A stretch of 64,000 nucleotides of DNA from Anisus vortex (Eukaryota > Mollusca > Gastropoda > Planorbidae), in the NCBI GenBank assembly GCA_949126835.1, contig OX421503.1, positions 6,163,457 through 6,227,456 of the forward strand. Direction: 5' to 3'. Below are positions 23,126-36,365 of the stretch, one piece after another. The translations under genes were made by a program, and so were the position numbers. The notes beneath the pieces are model-generated. The model ran no database searches, was not told the DNA's origin, and saw only the letters and a list, made by a program, of their open reading frames with translations. The stretch's first letter is position 1. Each line of letters opens with the position of its first letter.

Positions 23126-24276
23126 TTCGCTGTTTTTTTTTTTTTTTTAATGTGGTGAATTTTTTTTTAAAGGTACGCACCGCTGTTTGGATTGGAAAGT
23201 TCGAATAATTTAATTTTAATTTAAACAAAAACTACTAGCGTATGAAGACAGAATGTTTATCAAATCCTCCAACCTTGGACCGTCTGCATAATATTATGTT
23301 TTTTTCCTACCACTCAATTAGGTCTACATCATGATTTTAAGTAATAGGAACCACATGTTTAATTTATTTTTTGTATACGTCGCTATTGAGAACATCATTT
23401 AATATCTGAAGTTATACAATGAATTATATTGGGCAATAATAAGTGGATATTTATTGATATCTTAATCGGAAAAAACGCCAGTTATGTATTTTTATCTTAT
23501 CTTTCATGTAAATTAAAGTCCTATCGATTAACAAGAAAATGTTACTCTATTTACAACTGCACTTCAATGGTGACAAAATCAAAAGTAAAAATAGTTTTCT
23601 ATAGTCATGTTTGTCGTTAGTTCCAGTAAAATTTTATTTACCATTATTTACACTTTAACTAAAAAACATATTGTAGAGATATATAACATACAATAAGATA
23701 AAAGAAGGATAATACAACACAAAAAATAAATTAGTTCAAACAAATTGTAGTCATTATATTATTTGTCATTTTGATTGGCATAAAAACTAGTATTGATTAA
23801 AATATGTTAATTATAAGTGTAAAATTGTGTATAAGTACTTTACGTCAATCTTTCTTATGATGCACATTTTGGTCAATAGATATATAATAAAGCATTATCA
23901 TTTTGAAATAACAGCTTTTTTTTGTCAAACATTATTTTAGGCGTTGGCTCATTACATGATAACTTAACTTTTAATAACAATACATATATTATACGTATTA
24001 ACATGTCACTATAATATTTATTAAAATTCTAAGACCGATGGAAATGCAAAAAAAAAGCAGTAAATACGTTTGTTAAAAAATAGAAACCGTAAAATAGAGA
24101 TGTAAATTGTCTCCACTTTCCCGTATATCCGTCTTTAGTGGGAATGGGGTAAAGAGCTAACATATGTAATCAATGTATACAGTGGCGTTGCTGCTTAAAG
24201 GCATATCAGAAGTAAACAATGACACATATCTTCAGCAGCATTTATTTACTTAATTATGATACAATTCTATTTTTAG

Positions 24277-24304
24277 CGACGACTGTATAATCACGAAGGA
24301 TGAA
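24277..24304 (+). pseudogene. Decayed micro-exon copy, 28 nt with stop
   Basis: Good acceptor (ctatttttag) and donor (GTAAGTTG) are kept, but the exon is 28 nt instead of 30 and its frame runs RRLYNHEG then TGA. If included it would terminate the precursor. It could therefore be a terminal coding exon, though a decayed duplicate is the simpler reading. Confidence 0.5.
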
Positions 24305-24411
24305 GTAAGTTGTTATTAAATTTATTTATATATGTGTTAAATCTGATATATTATTAATTATGCTTAATCCCAGTACTAAATCTAATTAATACAATTATAA
24401 ATATATTTTAA

Positions 24412-24450
24412 CGACGAGGGTATGGACACAGTGGGAGCAGAGACATTCAA
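24412..24450 (+). pseudogene. Decayed micro-exon copy (RRGYGHSGSRDIQ)
   Basis: A 39-nt relative of the RR exons. Both splice sites are mutated: the acceptor AG reads AA and the donor GTAAGT reads GAAAAT. Confidence 0.55.
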
Positions 24451-24573
24451 GAAAATTGTTATTATATTTAGATTATTTTGTTACGATTCCTTTAATATGT
24501 GATTGGTTCATTGTCACCTTGTAGGTTCACAAACCACTCTTATAAAGTACATATTTAATATTTAAAAAAGAAC

Positions 24574-25011
24574 CATAGACTATACTATACATGGACCGCT
24601 TGCTTTAGTTTTTTATGCTATTATCTTCTTTCTTTTTTTGCAATTTCCGATTCTAAATGAAGTAATAGTAGTAGAAGTTCCATTTTATTAAATCGCATTT
24701 TTTTCGACTTTAAATGAATACTTGTAGGCCCATTAATATAATTAATCCTATTATCATCGACTATAATAAGATGGACCGCTTGTTCTATTTTTAGAGCTTA
24801 TATTCTTTTTCCGTGCACACACAACACTGATCTATAAATGTTTCGGCTCTGTACTACTTTCGATTTTAATTTTTCATTGAGAAAACCAAAGCGATTCAAT
24901 AAAACGGAAGTGCAAAGTATTATACGAATCGGGAATTCAGAAAATCAGTGTTTCTAGTCATCATATAGCAGAAATACTAAAGCAAGCGATCCATGTATAT
25001 TATAGTCTATG
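24574..25011. mobile_element. MITE with inverted ends
   Basis: It starts 'catagactatactatacatg' and ends with the near-perfect reverse complement ('catgtatattatagtctatg'). Words such as 'gatggaccgcttg' recur inside and at 52498-52850, so the family is present twice. Confidence 0.7.
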
Positions 25012-28000
25012 AAAGAACTAACTAAACTATAATTAATAACATTGGTTCTCCCAAATGGGTCGACACACAAACCGTGTATTTTTCACTAGGAATCAGAAAA
25101 TAATCAGAAAATTAATAATAGTCTTAACAGTGAGCATTAAACTTGATTGTCACGTTAGCCAACGTTAAATATAAAACAAATAATCCGTGGGTCATTATCA
25201 CATCCCCCCCCCCCCCCCACGTGTCATTGGATTGTAAATTACAATAAAAGATCAGTGTTTAGTGGAAGTTCTATTGATAACTTAAGATAAAAACAATGTG
25301 TTTGTTGAATTTCCTATATTTATATGCATGCTTCAGTAAAGTACTTACTTTTATTAAAATATTTATAAATTAAAATCATAATCATATAAATAAATAGTAA
25401 ACTAACTAATAAGTATAGATAGAGATTTATTATGTTATAGTAAACAATCAATAGTAACATTAAATACGTAAAACAAATTCTGGTTAAGAAATTATTAGTC
25501 TTGATTCTAGAAGACCCTTTTACCTGCAAGACTAGTGTAGACCTAACTATTGGTACTTGACTAGTCTTCTCTATCAGCACATCCGCAATCTTAAACTCGC
25601 TTAAATAATATAAAATGTATTAAATATACTATACTACGTTGTAAAGATGAAAATACATCTTCGTCACTATAAAAGCATATTATTAGAACACATATATTTT
25701 ACTGTTATTATTTTCAATTTGACAAAATCATTATTTTAAATGACAAGAATCATGAATATATAATTTAATTACTGTTAATTTATTTAACTCAGTATTTCGA
25801 CTATTAAATATTACTGCTGATTGTACGCTATATGGCTCTATTTGTGAAAACTACTCGAAGATGTTGATATTTTAGGAAAATATTAATATCACGATATTAG
25901 TCAATGTTAATATTGTGTAAAATGTAATTTAATTGTGTGGGGTTAATGTAAATGGTAGTCAATGATAATAAGAACTTCAAATTAAGGTATTGTTATCAAA
26001 GCAAAGCGTATACTGATTATCGATCAATCAGATGCTCTGGGTGTTTTTATTTTTTTTATTTTTTTATTAGTTTTGTTTAGTAAGGTTTTAATTCGTTTTT
26101 GCGTATACTAGTATGTAATTTTTTTTTCTCGTATAAACTATACTCCATTCTTTGAAGTATGTTAATGGCCATCTGTAATATGTGTTAAATAAACAGTAGT
26201 TTTTTTTTATTATCCAATGTTTAGAAACATTTAACTCAATCTTCACAAGCTTCACGTATTCTATTTAGATCCCTTGCAAGAGCTAGAATTAGTTTTTTGG
26301 GGTCTGGAAATCGTCTTACGTCCGCCCTGCTCTGAAGGCTTCATGGTAATAATTCAGGGATAACTTAATCTGCCGAGCATTGTGTGGGCCACACAATAAT
26401 TTTGTTTCTCGTTGCCTTGGAAGGGGCACTTACAAACCTCACTTATATAGCTCCTCTTTATCATTGTTATTTTAATATGTTTTTCTCTTTAAATTTACAG
26501 TAGGCCTCAAGTTCTGCAGAAAGCCAATCTAAGGAAACGTACTAATTATAGGAATAACTTTTTATTTACAAAATTTATTTTGCTCAAACATTTATTAGGA
26601 GAAAAAACTATTTTAAATTTGTTAAAAACGTATAATTTTATGTTTGAGTTTGTTTGAGCTGTCTTTGGTATATAATTGTGACAATAAAGAAATATGCATA
26701 TAACAACATGCAAAATATTTTGTTTACTTTTTATTTGATCTATTACCCAACAGCTAAAAATCATATCTGTAGTGTTTACTTTCGTATTTTAAATAATCAT
26801 TTAGACCGAGTTATAATCACATTGATATGATAAACATTTGCTGCTACTACAACTAGACATAGCAAGTAATTAAATACATTGATAAAATTAAGACGTACAG
26901 TCACACATATGAAATGAAATATAAATATAAATATAAATATAAATATTCAGGAAAACGTACATTGACAAACTATTGTATTAAGTGCAATCTCCATTACGTC
27001 GTTAAAACGCCTAATGCAAATCGGCGAAATTTAAAGCCGACAAATTAATCCTAAAGTCGGTCTTCTAGTGTGCTGAAGCTCTTGATGACACCTTCAAACA
27101 ATATTTAATTTATTTGTTAAGTTCGTTTGGCTCATTACATGTAATATTGACTGGTAATGAACTTGACATGGGGCACGGTAGCCGAGCGACAGCGAAGGAA
27201 GCCAGAGTAAAAAAAGAGAGTTAGATAATATATTCAACAAAACTATACAGAGTCTACATTAACTTGAAAGAGGAGGAGGGAGTGACGCAGATGAGTTAGG
27301 CGAGTGATGGATGGGAAAATGGACATCGCCACTAATTTTACAATGGGAATAGATGTACTGTATGGTTGGAAGGGTTGAGGGGCCATTTTTTTTATGTTAT
27401 ATGTAATTTAAGTTCTTTGTTTTCTTAAACGTTTTCAACACTGGTATTTTTACACAACTCCAATAACCCAATTCTAAGCACAATATTTACTTTTATCATT
27501 CAGCTGTGGCCCACATAAAATGTTTGTCATTTCTTAACATGTGTGCTGAAAATATTGGTCTCCAGTTATCAGACATTGAACACCACTATATATATATTTT
27601 AACTTGTAATCAAATAAAAGAACGCCATGTTGCAGCACATATCATTTAATTATTATTACACTTTACACTTTCACATCCATGAAATAATACTTGTAGTTAT
27701 AGTAGCGATATAATACATTTTAATAATTGTCTATGAGTCTATATATATTTATACGTGCTTTCATTACAAGATCGTGAGTTAGACTAAAGAATGAGCATGG
27801 TCAATCATGTGACTATCTACTTCCTATCTATTAATCAAGACTCTAGGTTTTTATTTTATTTTAATATACAAATATGGGTTTTATTCCGAGTTTTATAATT
27901 CTTACTTAATATTATAATTGATTTACATGAGTCATTTCCCTTGTATTATTACTTGCATCATAGCAATGTGGATACAAAAAGAACATGCCCAATATTACCT

Positions 28001-29260
28001 AGCAGAGCCACTCTTTCGAGATCATGCATACTACCATTAACATCAAACATCTATATCATAGATTAGCAATTAGGCCTATGTATCTATGATATTTAGCACG
28101 TAAGGTCCATTTTGTAGGATAGTGGTTACGTTAATCCGAAATGATAAAGTAAAATACGGCCGCGAGATTCTGTTCTGTGTCACTTAGATCATTTTTTTAA
28201 ATAGCCATTCTGTGTTATTACGGTATTGAATATGTTATGCATGTGAATAATGTGAATTAAGAGTTTATCAATGAATAAATGTATGCAAAATCTGAATAAA
28301 TGCTGAACTTCTACTAACCGTTTTGTTGTTAAATTTATAAAACTCAATTGACAATATTGAATGTAAAATGCTTTTATGTCTCTAACAATAGTTTCGAGTA
28401 AAACAAAAATGATTGTATTATATTGTTTGCTTGAATTTCGTTAAATAAATAAGATATCACTTAACGATACTGTATAGTATTAGGATGCCGTAGGTTTAAA
28501 AAAAAGTATCAGAAGGAACGTCACCATGAGCGATGGTTATTTTAACTTGTGGGTTTTGGTAGCCATACGATAGCCGTTTAACTTATTTTCTGTAAAGGTC
28601 ATACATATGACACATGTTTAAAATAACCCACAATTTCATAGCGGCTCTAATCTCTGCGTCACTCGTCAACAAAAAAATTTAATTAAATTGTTTACTCATT
28701 TTACAATTTGTATTTTTAATTGATCTTTAAAATTACATGGTAATATATCCACCCTTATTCTATATTACTTTTACATAAATACCCGGTACATTTTTCCAAC
28801 TATTCAAGCTATAAATGTTCTTTCATATATAGAAACAAAACCTTTATATAAACTTAGTATTCAAGTTTTGAAAAAAGCTATACAAATTTGAGCATTCTTA
28901 AAAAAAAAATGTTGCATGTTTGAATAACTTAATTAGTTAAACTTGTAGGAGCAGAAATTTTACAGAAATTTAACAATATTAGCTTTCTCAAACATCAATG
29001 CTCAAAAGGTTAGCATTCTACCTTCCAAAGATATATCTTTGTAAGTAATTATTTTTAACATATAATACCATATTAGTAAATTCATTTCTTAATGCTATTC
29101 CCTGTTTGGCTATAATGACATATTCTTGTAGATTAGATGTGTTTCTAGTTACAGCTTTTAAACACAAATTGTTGGACAAAATACAGAATGGGTTAGATGA
29201 GAAACATAAGTCTGAATATTTAGGATATTTTATTCAGCTATGTGTGAATAAAACGTTTGA
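25012..29260. other. Long AT-rich stretch without a gene
   Basis: No splice-bounded exon, SINE body or coding trace of length was recognised. It contains a SINE head scrap at 27163-27200 ('ggggcacggtagccgagcga') and an imperfect inverted repeat at 28530-28650. The hydrophobic minus-strand frame at 25320-25580 looks like chance in AT-rich DNA. A missing membrane exon of copy A could in principle lie here. Confidence 0.5.
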
Positions 29261-29329
29261 TCTAAATGCATGCGCAGGAACATTTCTGAAAAGCACTTGA
29301 ATTTATGTTGAATCAAACATGGTAAAATG

Positions 29330-29337
29330 TATATAAG
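29330..29337 (+). promoter_or_regulatory. TATA box of second peptide-gene copy
   Basis: TATATAAG in the same context as 10342-10349. Confidence 0.55.
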
Positions 29338-29767
29338 AATACAAATATAACGATATTATAACAATTATTTACAAGCCTTTTTTTCCGAATTGAAACTGCA
29401 TCAGGCAAGTATACTTTTAATAAATTGTTAAGCTTAAAAAAATACCTGCTGACTGTTTCTATTATAAAAGCTGTATAAGTTGTAGCGTTTTTTTTTAATA
29501 ATTAGCCTCCCTAAGATTTTAGCGACAAAAACACAGTTAGAAAATGGTAGTTCAAAGATTAATTAAAAATATTTGGGGCAAAAGTTTACCATTTGTTTGA
29601 GTTATTAAATTGTTTAGAGATACCTATTTCGGCATGTTATCATCACTGATATACTGGGTCGTGCAAAAATCGCCGGTTACCCGACTTAGTGAAGACATCT
29701 ATGTCTATTAAACCTAAAAGATTATGAGCCAAAACTGTATATATATATATATATATATATGTATAAA

Positions 29768-29860
29768 GATTCCCGTCAGACTAAATAGATGCATTTGGCC
29801 GGTGAAGCAGAGCTCATCAATATCGTTGGCCACGGCATAGTAGGGAATTGTTTGTACAGA
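29768..29860 (-). mobile_element. SINE fragment
   Basis: Diverged body fragment ('gccggtgaagcagagctcat', 'gttggccacggcatag'). Confidence 0.5.
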
Positions 29861-30179
29861 GCATATACACTATTTAATTACTTAAAGACGTATAATAACT
29901 AACTAATGTTAAATAAAATTAAATTAAAACAAAACGAAATTGACGACTTCAGTTTTTGTGGTTATTTCGGTTGTATTCATCTTGGCCATTAGTTCTGAAG
30001 AGCTGACAAAAAAGAAAACGTCATTGAATAAACCGGAAAAAAAGTAACAGAGTTCATAATGAATTCATCGAATCTGCGGTGGAGACGATTTTATCTAACA
30101 GTCCTTATTGGTAGTATTTTTCTTAAATTAAACTTACGCAAAAACTTAAAAAATAAATAAATCTGTAATGAAATTTAAA

Positions 30180-30990
30180 CATAAAATGGAATTTAAAAAT
30201 TCCCTTACTTTCAACGATAAGCTAGTTTTATTGTGTTTATTACATGGTAACTTTGAAAGACATACTTCATCATAAATTAATAGTAAAGTGGCTTTTGTCT
30301 TACTTGTCTTATAATTATGCATAATTAAGATAGGTGAGCAGTACGTGGTTGACCATAAAATCCTGCACTGAGACTGGGCTAGAACCTGGGTCCTTATTTT
30401 GACAATAGGGTGGAGGTGGTACTATCTGCAGGTCCTGCCGGCCAAATTGCACAATTACCTTTTCATTTTAATGTAAATTGTCATGTGTAAATTTTAGTTT
30501 GATTCAATTAGAGGCGTATATCTTCGAAGGAATAACGTGCTTGCATTGCTACACTGTCACCAGGGTCATCGAGGCACCGTGCTTTGCGAGACTGGCTATT
30601 GTGCACATTGCTTCCTCCCAACCGAATCTCGGGTGGCTTTTGCCTGTACAATTAAATCTCGCAACAGGTGCTGTCCCGCATGCGATAGCCCGCCGATGAA
30701 CTCTTAATGGGAGCGTATCGGTGGTATATGCACTTCTCCAGATTTGAGTTCAATGGGTACCGAAGTAATGTATTGTAAGAGCAGGAGAGTGTTATACCTT
30801 CATCACCAGTTGAGGGCCCTCCATCTGTATTGCTTGTGTCGCCTTGTGTCCATTTGTAAACTGCAAAGAAAACAGAAATACAACATTTTTACATAGCTAT
30901 TTGTTTATAGCCAACTACAAACGTAAATTTTCTTGAAAGATATTCATTTAATATTAATTATAATTTTATATATGTATTAATTCATAAAAG
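30180..30990. repeat. Segmental duplicate of 1-530
   Basis: Longer of the two copies. It contains an extra GC-rich piece (30535-30690) related to 16320-16400 and the 63-nt stalk exon of receptor copy A at 30798-30860. Confidence 0.75.
30798..30860 (-). pseudogene. Copy A stalk exon (63 nt)
   Basis: Phase 1-1, 63 nt, acceptor 'ttctttgcag', donor GTATAA. It encodes YKWTQGDTSNTDGGPSTGDE, a hydrophilic Gly/Ser/Thr/Asp segment. Size, phase and position match the copy B stalk, but the residues differ. Confidence 0.6.
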
Positions 30991-31154
30991 GTTTTATTTA
31001 GTTTCTAGCTGTATAAATAGTCTTTTAAGGAACGTAATGTAAATTGTAATCGTATAAGCATAATTTAATCAAATTCCTTTACAATTAAAACATTACCATT
31101 ACTTTGGTAGTAAAACTGATATTAAAATGATTTATTTAGCATATACGTTCTTTA

Positions 31155-31612
31155 TTAAAGACCAAGTGAAGAGCTTTTTTATCAAAATTGAGTTAACATT
31201 TGATTTTGATAGTAAATAGTGTATTCAGCATCTGAATGTTAAAAAAAACATTTATACAAAATATCAAAGATACATTTTAAGTAATTAGTTCAATATTTGT
31301 ACTTAAATGTGTGTGTTTTTCGGATGATTACTCCAAATCTCGTAGCCATTTGAGATGTTTTTATTTCCGGCAATATAGGAAAGTGACGTAACATAAAGGT
31401 TTCCGACTAGGAAAAATGAATATTGTCACGTGTTTTGAATCTATTGCCACATGTTTTGAATCTTTTCCCGGTTCTTATTTTTGAAAAAATGGTTAAATAT
31501 AGATTTATAGCATCTATTTTTATTTATTTATTTCCCTTGTGATACGTCACTGCCGTATGAGGCTATTCCAAATCTCGTTCCTTTGAGAAAAACCTCTTCA
31601 CTTTGTCTTTAA
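31155..31612. mobile_element. 458-bp MITE, copy 1
   Basis: Ends TTAAAGACCAAGTGAAGAG ... CTCTTCACTTTGTCTTTAA. Same length as copy 2 (38547-39004) in opposite orientation; a third, more diverged copy is at 42708-43142. TTAA at both ends may be the target duplication. Confidence 0.85.
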
Positions 31613-32639
31613 AGTATCTAGATGAAAGCTTTGAAGGAATTCCTTTTGTCTCTTTTTTTTTGTGTGTGTTTTATTGAAAATCCCCAACCGTTATATTTTA
31701 ATAGTTTAGTTGGCACTGTGTTTTTCTGACTGGCAGAAGGCTTGTCAATATCAATTGAAGCATGATTCTATAAAGTGTTTTGAACACAACAGATATCCCT
31801 ATTTAATTCTGTGAATTATAAAGATAAAATAAATCTTAACTTTTAATATGTGTTAATTATATCTATAAGGGTTTTAACTGTTTTTATTGAGTAAAATGTC
31901 CAACATATTACCAACTATTTCTCAACTAAAAAATAGTATTTATTTTTTATTGCAAAGGCTCTATCTAACATTATATATTACAGACGCTTCTTCTTATTTC
32001 AGATAAAGAAAAACTTTTACTTTGACAGGAATAACGTAGGCCTACATTATTCTTCTTTCCATTATTTATTTTTATTCAGACTGCTCTTGATTGCATATCG
32101 GGTATTTTGGTTAACACAGTAAATCTTTACTGTAGGTCTCAATATTCGTCCATAACTGGCAGATTATGTATATTGCCATGTTTACGTTTTTAAATGTATC
32201 ATTAATGTCATGCGAACAATAACACCACCATAATTACTGCCCTTCTTTTTATTAAAATAAATTGCAAAAATTCTCACCTTAAACTTTGCTGGTTCATGAA
32301 CTTTGTCGTTGAAAATCCTGCGATAGCTTTTACCGTGTATTCTTTACAAAATGGCGAAAATGTAAAGCTTAACACTCTATTTTCTACTCGCCGTACAAGT
32401 AGGACCGCTACTCACATACATTTATTGCTAAATTAAAAACACCGGAAACTAAATGATACGTTGACCTTTAAGGTTCACCATGCATTCATTAACTTAAAGA
32501 CTTGTCAATAAAGACTTCTTTTTAGACGCATGCAATGCAAACAGTACTTCTTGATACAAAGTCAAAGAATAAGTTGATACAAAAACAATATGACATGATC
32601 TATGCTTACTCAAGCATAATGAATAAATAAATATGTATA

Positions 32640-32990
32640 TAGTTCACATAATTCGCATGGCTAATGAGACTATCTGGGACATAATATCATCAATTTCGGG
32701 CCCTCAAGCAACCATTAGGACAACAATCAATTGGCACATACTGACATTAATCGGTCATGTGCTGCGGCATAACAACATGTCGAGAAACAATCTTCAAAGG
32801 CAATTTAGAAGGTGGACTTTGGAGAAGTCGGAAATCATGTTTCGACAATATAAAAGATTGAACAAAGCTACTAATGACTAAACTATTCACAGCCGCTCAA
32901 GATAGGGAAAAATAGAGACAGGTGACAGCTGTCCATTCGCTCCCCCCAACGGCCATAATGGTCAATGGTTTGATAATGATAATGATAGTG
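32640..32990 (+). mobile_element. LINE ORF2 C-terminal fragment
   Basis: An open stretch with TIRTTINWHILTLIGHVLRH and RNNLQRQFRRWTLE. The 'R.LIGHVLRH' block is typical of the end of LINE ORF2 proteins. A 'gataatgataatgatag' type 3' end follows. Confidence 0.65.
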
Positions 32991-33228
32991 TATAGATGCA
33001 TATTCATTCAAGAACCATTTTTTTTTTATTCAAGTTAACATACGCAACATATTTTAAGTTTATCTATTCAAATAACTTTTAAAATTGAGACATTGTGGAA
33101 AAAGGTACTTACCAACTAGTGGGACTAACTTTCTTTTTACAACTGAAACAATTATTATTTTTTTTATTTGGTCAAAATAAAATATTATAAAGCGAATTAT
33201 TTTCAAAATATACCTGACAATGTTAAAA

Positions 33229-33267
<39 letters not shown>

Positions 33268-33771
33268 TAATCAAATGTTCAGCCAACAGTAACAGGTCAA
33301 TGTGTTCAGGTTAAGCTAGATACGATGACGGGAAAAGGGTTAGTTAGTCTTCCAAAGATACTTAAGCCAGCCAGAGATATACAAAACAATAGTTTGAGAT
33401 TTGAAAAAAGAAATATTTTAGTCTAATAACAGTTTAAATGATTCATCTTCTTACCTAATGATTTAAATGCGTGACATTGATAGCCGAAAAAACAATTAGT
33501 AAACGGTAATAATATAAGCAATTGATTTTCACAGTATAGTTATTTAAACCACAGAAACTTGCAGAACACAGTAACCTTTTGTATACTAAAATATTTTTTT
33601 CAAATGTAAAATTAGATTTATAATTGAAAAGCAACATTTGTTTTGTTTCCCGAAAAAAAGGTAAACTTGTTGTTTTTTTCTCAGTTTTCTTTTCAAATTT
33701 AAGGTTAGGCTTTTTAAAATGATGTCACTATAGAGAACACTGCTTTAAATTATTAAAAAAAAACATCTTAC

Positions 33772-34115
33772 CAATATCATAAAACACAACCTTGTTATTA
33801 GAGCATGATTCAATTAGTAGCGGTCCATTTATAAAAGCAGTAGCAATGATTTGAACAAATTTTAAATTCCGTTGTTTGTTCCATTGATGGAAAACAGTTA
33901 CATTGTTACTTCATTGCTAGAAGTCGCTGTGTGTTCATTTTGTAAAGGGACGTTCTTTTTACAGTTTCCCACATCTGTACAGATCGGAATGCTTATATTG
34001 TTTATAATTATAGTCTTGTCCAAGATCCCAAAACTTCTAAAACACAAGCTTATCTCATCGCCTTGGTGTGCTTCTAGTACAGCGTTTTTGTGCGCACCGT
34101 TACACAGATCAGGAG
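33772..34115 (-). pseudogene. Copy A repeat 7 (D-type), frameshifted
   Basis: Acceptor AG at 34116-34117. The frame runs PDLCNGAHK ... EISLCFRSFGILDKTIIINN, matching the D-type repeat of copy B (INVSFCFPTFGELDQTVIIN). At about 33885-33895 that frame meets a stop. The phase-correct frame up to the donor (GATATTG|GTAAGA) reads NNVTVFHQWNKQ ... SCSNNKVVFYDI. Exon length is 344 nt, not a multiple of three, so one small indel is implied. Confidence 0.6.
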
Positions 34116-34299
34116 CTACAGCTTAACAAAAAGTAGAGAGAAAAAGTACAGTAATTTATAATAAAATTATCAATAAACAAAAAAGCATTTTTAATTTTTT
34201 AATAAATGTGTTAATAACGTCCGCATTGACCACACTTTTGTTTTAAATATTAGGACTTTACAATAGTTATTATTGTGGTGGTTCTAGTAGCTCACTTAA

Positions 34300-34530
34300 A
34301 TATGGGGCAAGGTAGCCGAGCGGCGGCGCGTTCGACTGGTGATCGGAAGGTCCTGGGATCGAATATTGGTGTAGGCTAGATTTTTTTTCACAGAATTTGA
34401 TGGTTTCCCTGAGTCTACCGAGCTCAAATGGGAAACATTAGTTGGGGTAAAGTAAAGGCGGCTTGGCATTGTGCTGGATACAAATCCCCTAGTATGCCGT
34501 TGCCACAGTTTAGTCCGAAGCATACTTTAC
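34300..34530 (+). mobile_element. tRNA-derived SINE
   Basis: Plus-strand copy with a clear head, GGCAAGGTAGCCGAGCGGC, and 'gggatcgaat' B box, ending at 'agtatgccgttgccacag'. Confidence 0.8.
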
Positions 34531-35330
34531 TTATATAGAAATAGTATAGTAATGTCTAAAAAATTAATTAATAAACAATACCATAAGCATTGTGTTGATC
34601 ACGTTCGCAGTGACCATAAAATATAACTTTTTTAGCAAGTAAATAAACATATTTCTTTTTCTATAAGGCGTTAAAAGTGACTTTGGTAAAGTGTTCACAG
34701 GGCTAGCACAATTCAATAGCCATCTTACAAATTCCAAAGTACTGTCAAGTTTCTACCAGAGCTGAATAGTCTCAATGTCTGATTCATGATCAAGAAATAA
34801 TACTAGCTTTTACCTGGAATCAAACACAGAATGCCCGTTACGACTATCAAGTGCGCTATCGTACAAGCAGGGGCCTTATGTACATGTTCAAATAGTTACA
34901 TTGATAAGTTTACATTTGATTGATCCATAAGAAAAATTGTGCCAACTTAAATCAAAACTAGTATTAACTAAAATGTTCGTATTTGTTTTATTTCTACGAA
35001 TATCTTACAAAACGCAAAAGAAAGGGGAGCTGTTTATATTTTCTTTAGCATAAAATATTTTTTTAGAAATGACGAACACTAATTTTTGCGTTCCGTTTTC
35101 ATGTGACAATGTATAGATCAGCTATTCAATTGCTGGTTATCAAAGCATATAATATCCTACTAGGAATTAAACAAGCTTTTGCTTTGTACCCAAAACTTCA
35201 GGCAGGCGATTCCAATAAAAGCTATACCCCAAAAATAAAGAATTATTGAAGGATAGGAATTTGACTGATGCGTTCTTGGCATGCATTCTGTTTTTGTAGT
35301 TATTTTTATATTACACTTACAATTACATAC

Positions 35331-35654
35331 CTTCTTCATAAAGTACATAAAATGTATATATTTTTGTTAAGTTGTCGCACAGCTGTATTAAAAGATCATA
35401 TCTTCCAAAGTTATACAATGTGGCGTTTCTAATGGTGATGTCTATTTCATTTTTGTTAATAATTGATATATTGACATTATCAAGCTGCTGATTGTCAGGT
35501 CTGCCATGACCTAATAGTCTGTATGAAAGGTTCTTTATGCAAATCTCTCTCCTAGAGTAAGATTTGACTGCTGCACAAATTGTAATTGTTTTGTTCAGTA
35601 GAACATAGATATAAGTTTTGACATTCTTCCCCTTACAACTATAGATTTCCAAGT
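35331..35654 (-). CDS. Copy A repeat 6 (C-type extracellular domain)
   Basis: 324 nt, phase 1-1, acceptor 'ctctacttcag', donor GTATGT. It starts EIYSCKGKN and has the B-strand-like ITICAAV, then NATLYNFGRYDLLIQL and YTFYVLY. Both its length and the Cys positions match the copy B C-type repeat at 57882-58205, also 324 nt. Several N-x-S/T sites are present. The fold looks like an Ig-type beta sandwich, but the usual F-strand cysteine is replaced (RYDLLI), so the Ig label is inference. The frame is intact. Confidence 0.65.
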
Positions 35655-36038
35655 CTGAAGTAGAGACTGAAAGAACAATAACAATCTATAGGTTGAAGAA
35701 TAATGTTAAAAGTATAAACATATAAATCTAAAAAAAAATTATAACAATTAACTCTTATCAACTCTTTGAACGAATGGTCAACCAGTTTTGTTATTAACTG
35801 TAGTATTGAAAACACTTGTTTTAATATCGCTTGACCTTCACTGAATTACTTCAAACTTAAAAAAAAGTAAGTACATTTTAAAGACGTTCCTCTTTTTAAA
35901 AACATAAGAGAAGATTTTGAAAACATTTTAATGTATTTAGTTCAACATAGTGAAACTGATTGTTTTGTGAAAATCAATAATCAGTTACCAAACTGTGAAG
36001 CAAGAAGACGAAAAATGAATTGGTTTTTCATTACTTAC

Positions 36039-36365
36039 TGTTTTGAAGCAGGAGGCTGAAGGTATAAATTAAACTTTGGCTAAAGCCTAGCTTAATAACA
36101 ATAGTGTAGTTCGTAGTATGTTCTTCTGTTATATTCCTAAAGTATATCAGAATGTAGTACTGTTTATTGTTACTTATACTATCAACACTGACCCATATAT
36201 CTTTATAGTCATCAAATCCATTCATTTGAAATAGTTCATTATTTATTCCAATATATTCCAATGTTCCAAGATCAGTCATGTAACAAATGTGAATCATACT
36301 ACTTTCATGTAGTTTTGTTGAAACTGTTGAACCGTTTATTTCGCTTTTGCACAATCTCATAGAAC
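36039..36365 (-). CDS. Copy A repeat 5 (B-type extracellular domain)
   Basis: 327 nt, phase 1-1, acceptor 'aaatgtgtag', donor GTAAGT. Reading: MRLCKSE, then SSMIHICYMTDLGTLEYIGI, DIWVSVDS, FRNITEE, NYTIVIKL and IYTFSLLL. It is clearly homologous to 59283-59609 (same 327 nt, sharing IHICY.TDL.TL and NIWVS.DS-like blocks). The domain is one ~109-residue extracellular module with two cysteines near the start and several N-glycosylation sites. The frame is intact. Confidence 0.7.

Larger units (their letters stand above)
29265..30047 (+). pseudogene. Second, decayed copy of secreted-peptide gene 5' end
   Basis: The region parallels 10280-10998 in order: TATA box (29330-29337), noncoding first exon ending 'actgcatcag', the 'ccctaagatttt' intron word, and the leader exon. 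The leader frame begins at TTG (29940) where ATG would be expected, reads TTSVFVVISVVFILAISS, then continues ELTKKKTSLNKPEKK to TAA at 30045. The first-exon donor is GC instead of GT. It is likely a dead copy, although non-AUG initiation cannot be excluded. A SINE fragment (29768-29860) sits in the intron. Confidence 0.6.

Noticed and set aside
25320..25580. Hydrophobic minus-strand frame as the missing membrane exon of copy A
   Set aside because: Several hydrophobic stretches typical of AT-rich DNA, no phase 1 splice borders, no resemblance to the copy B membrane exon.
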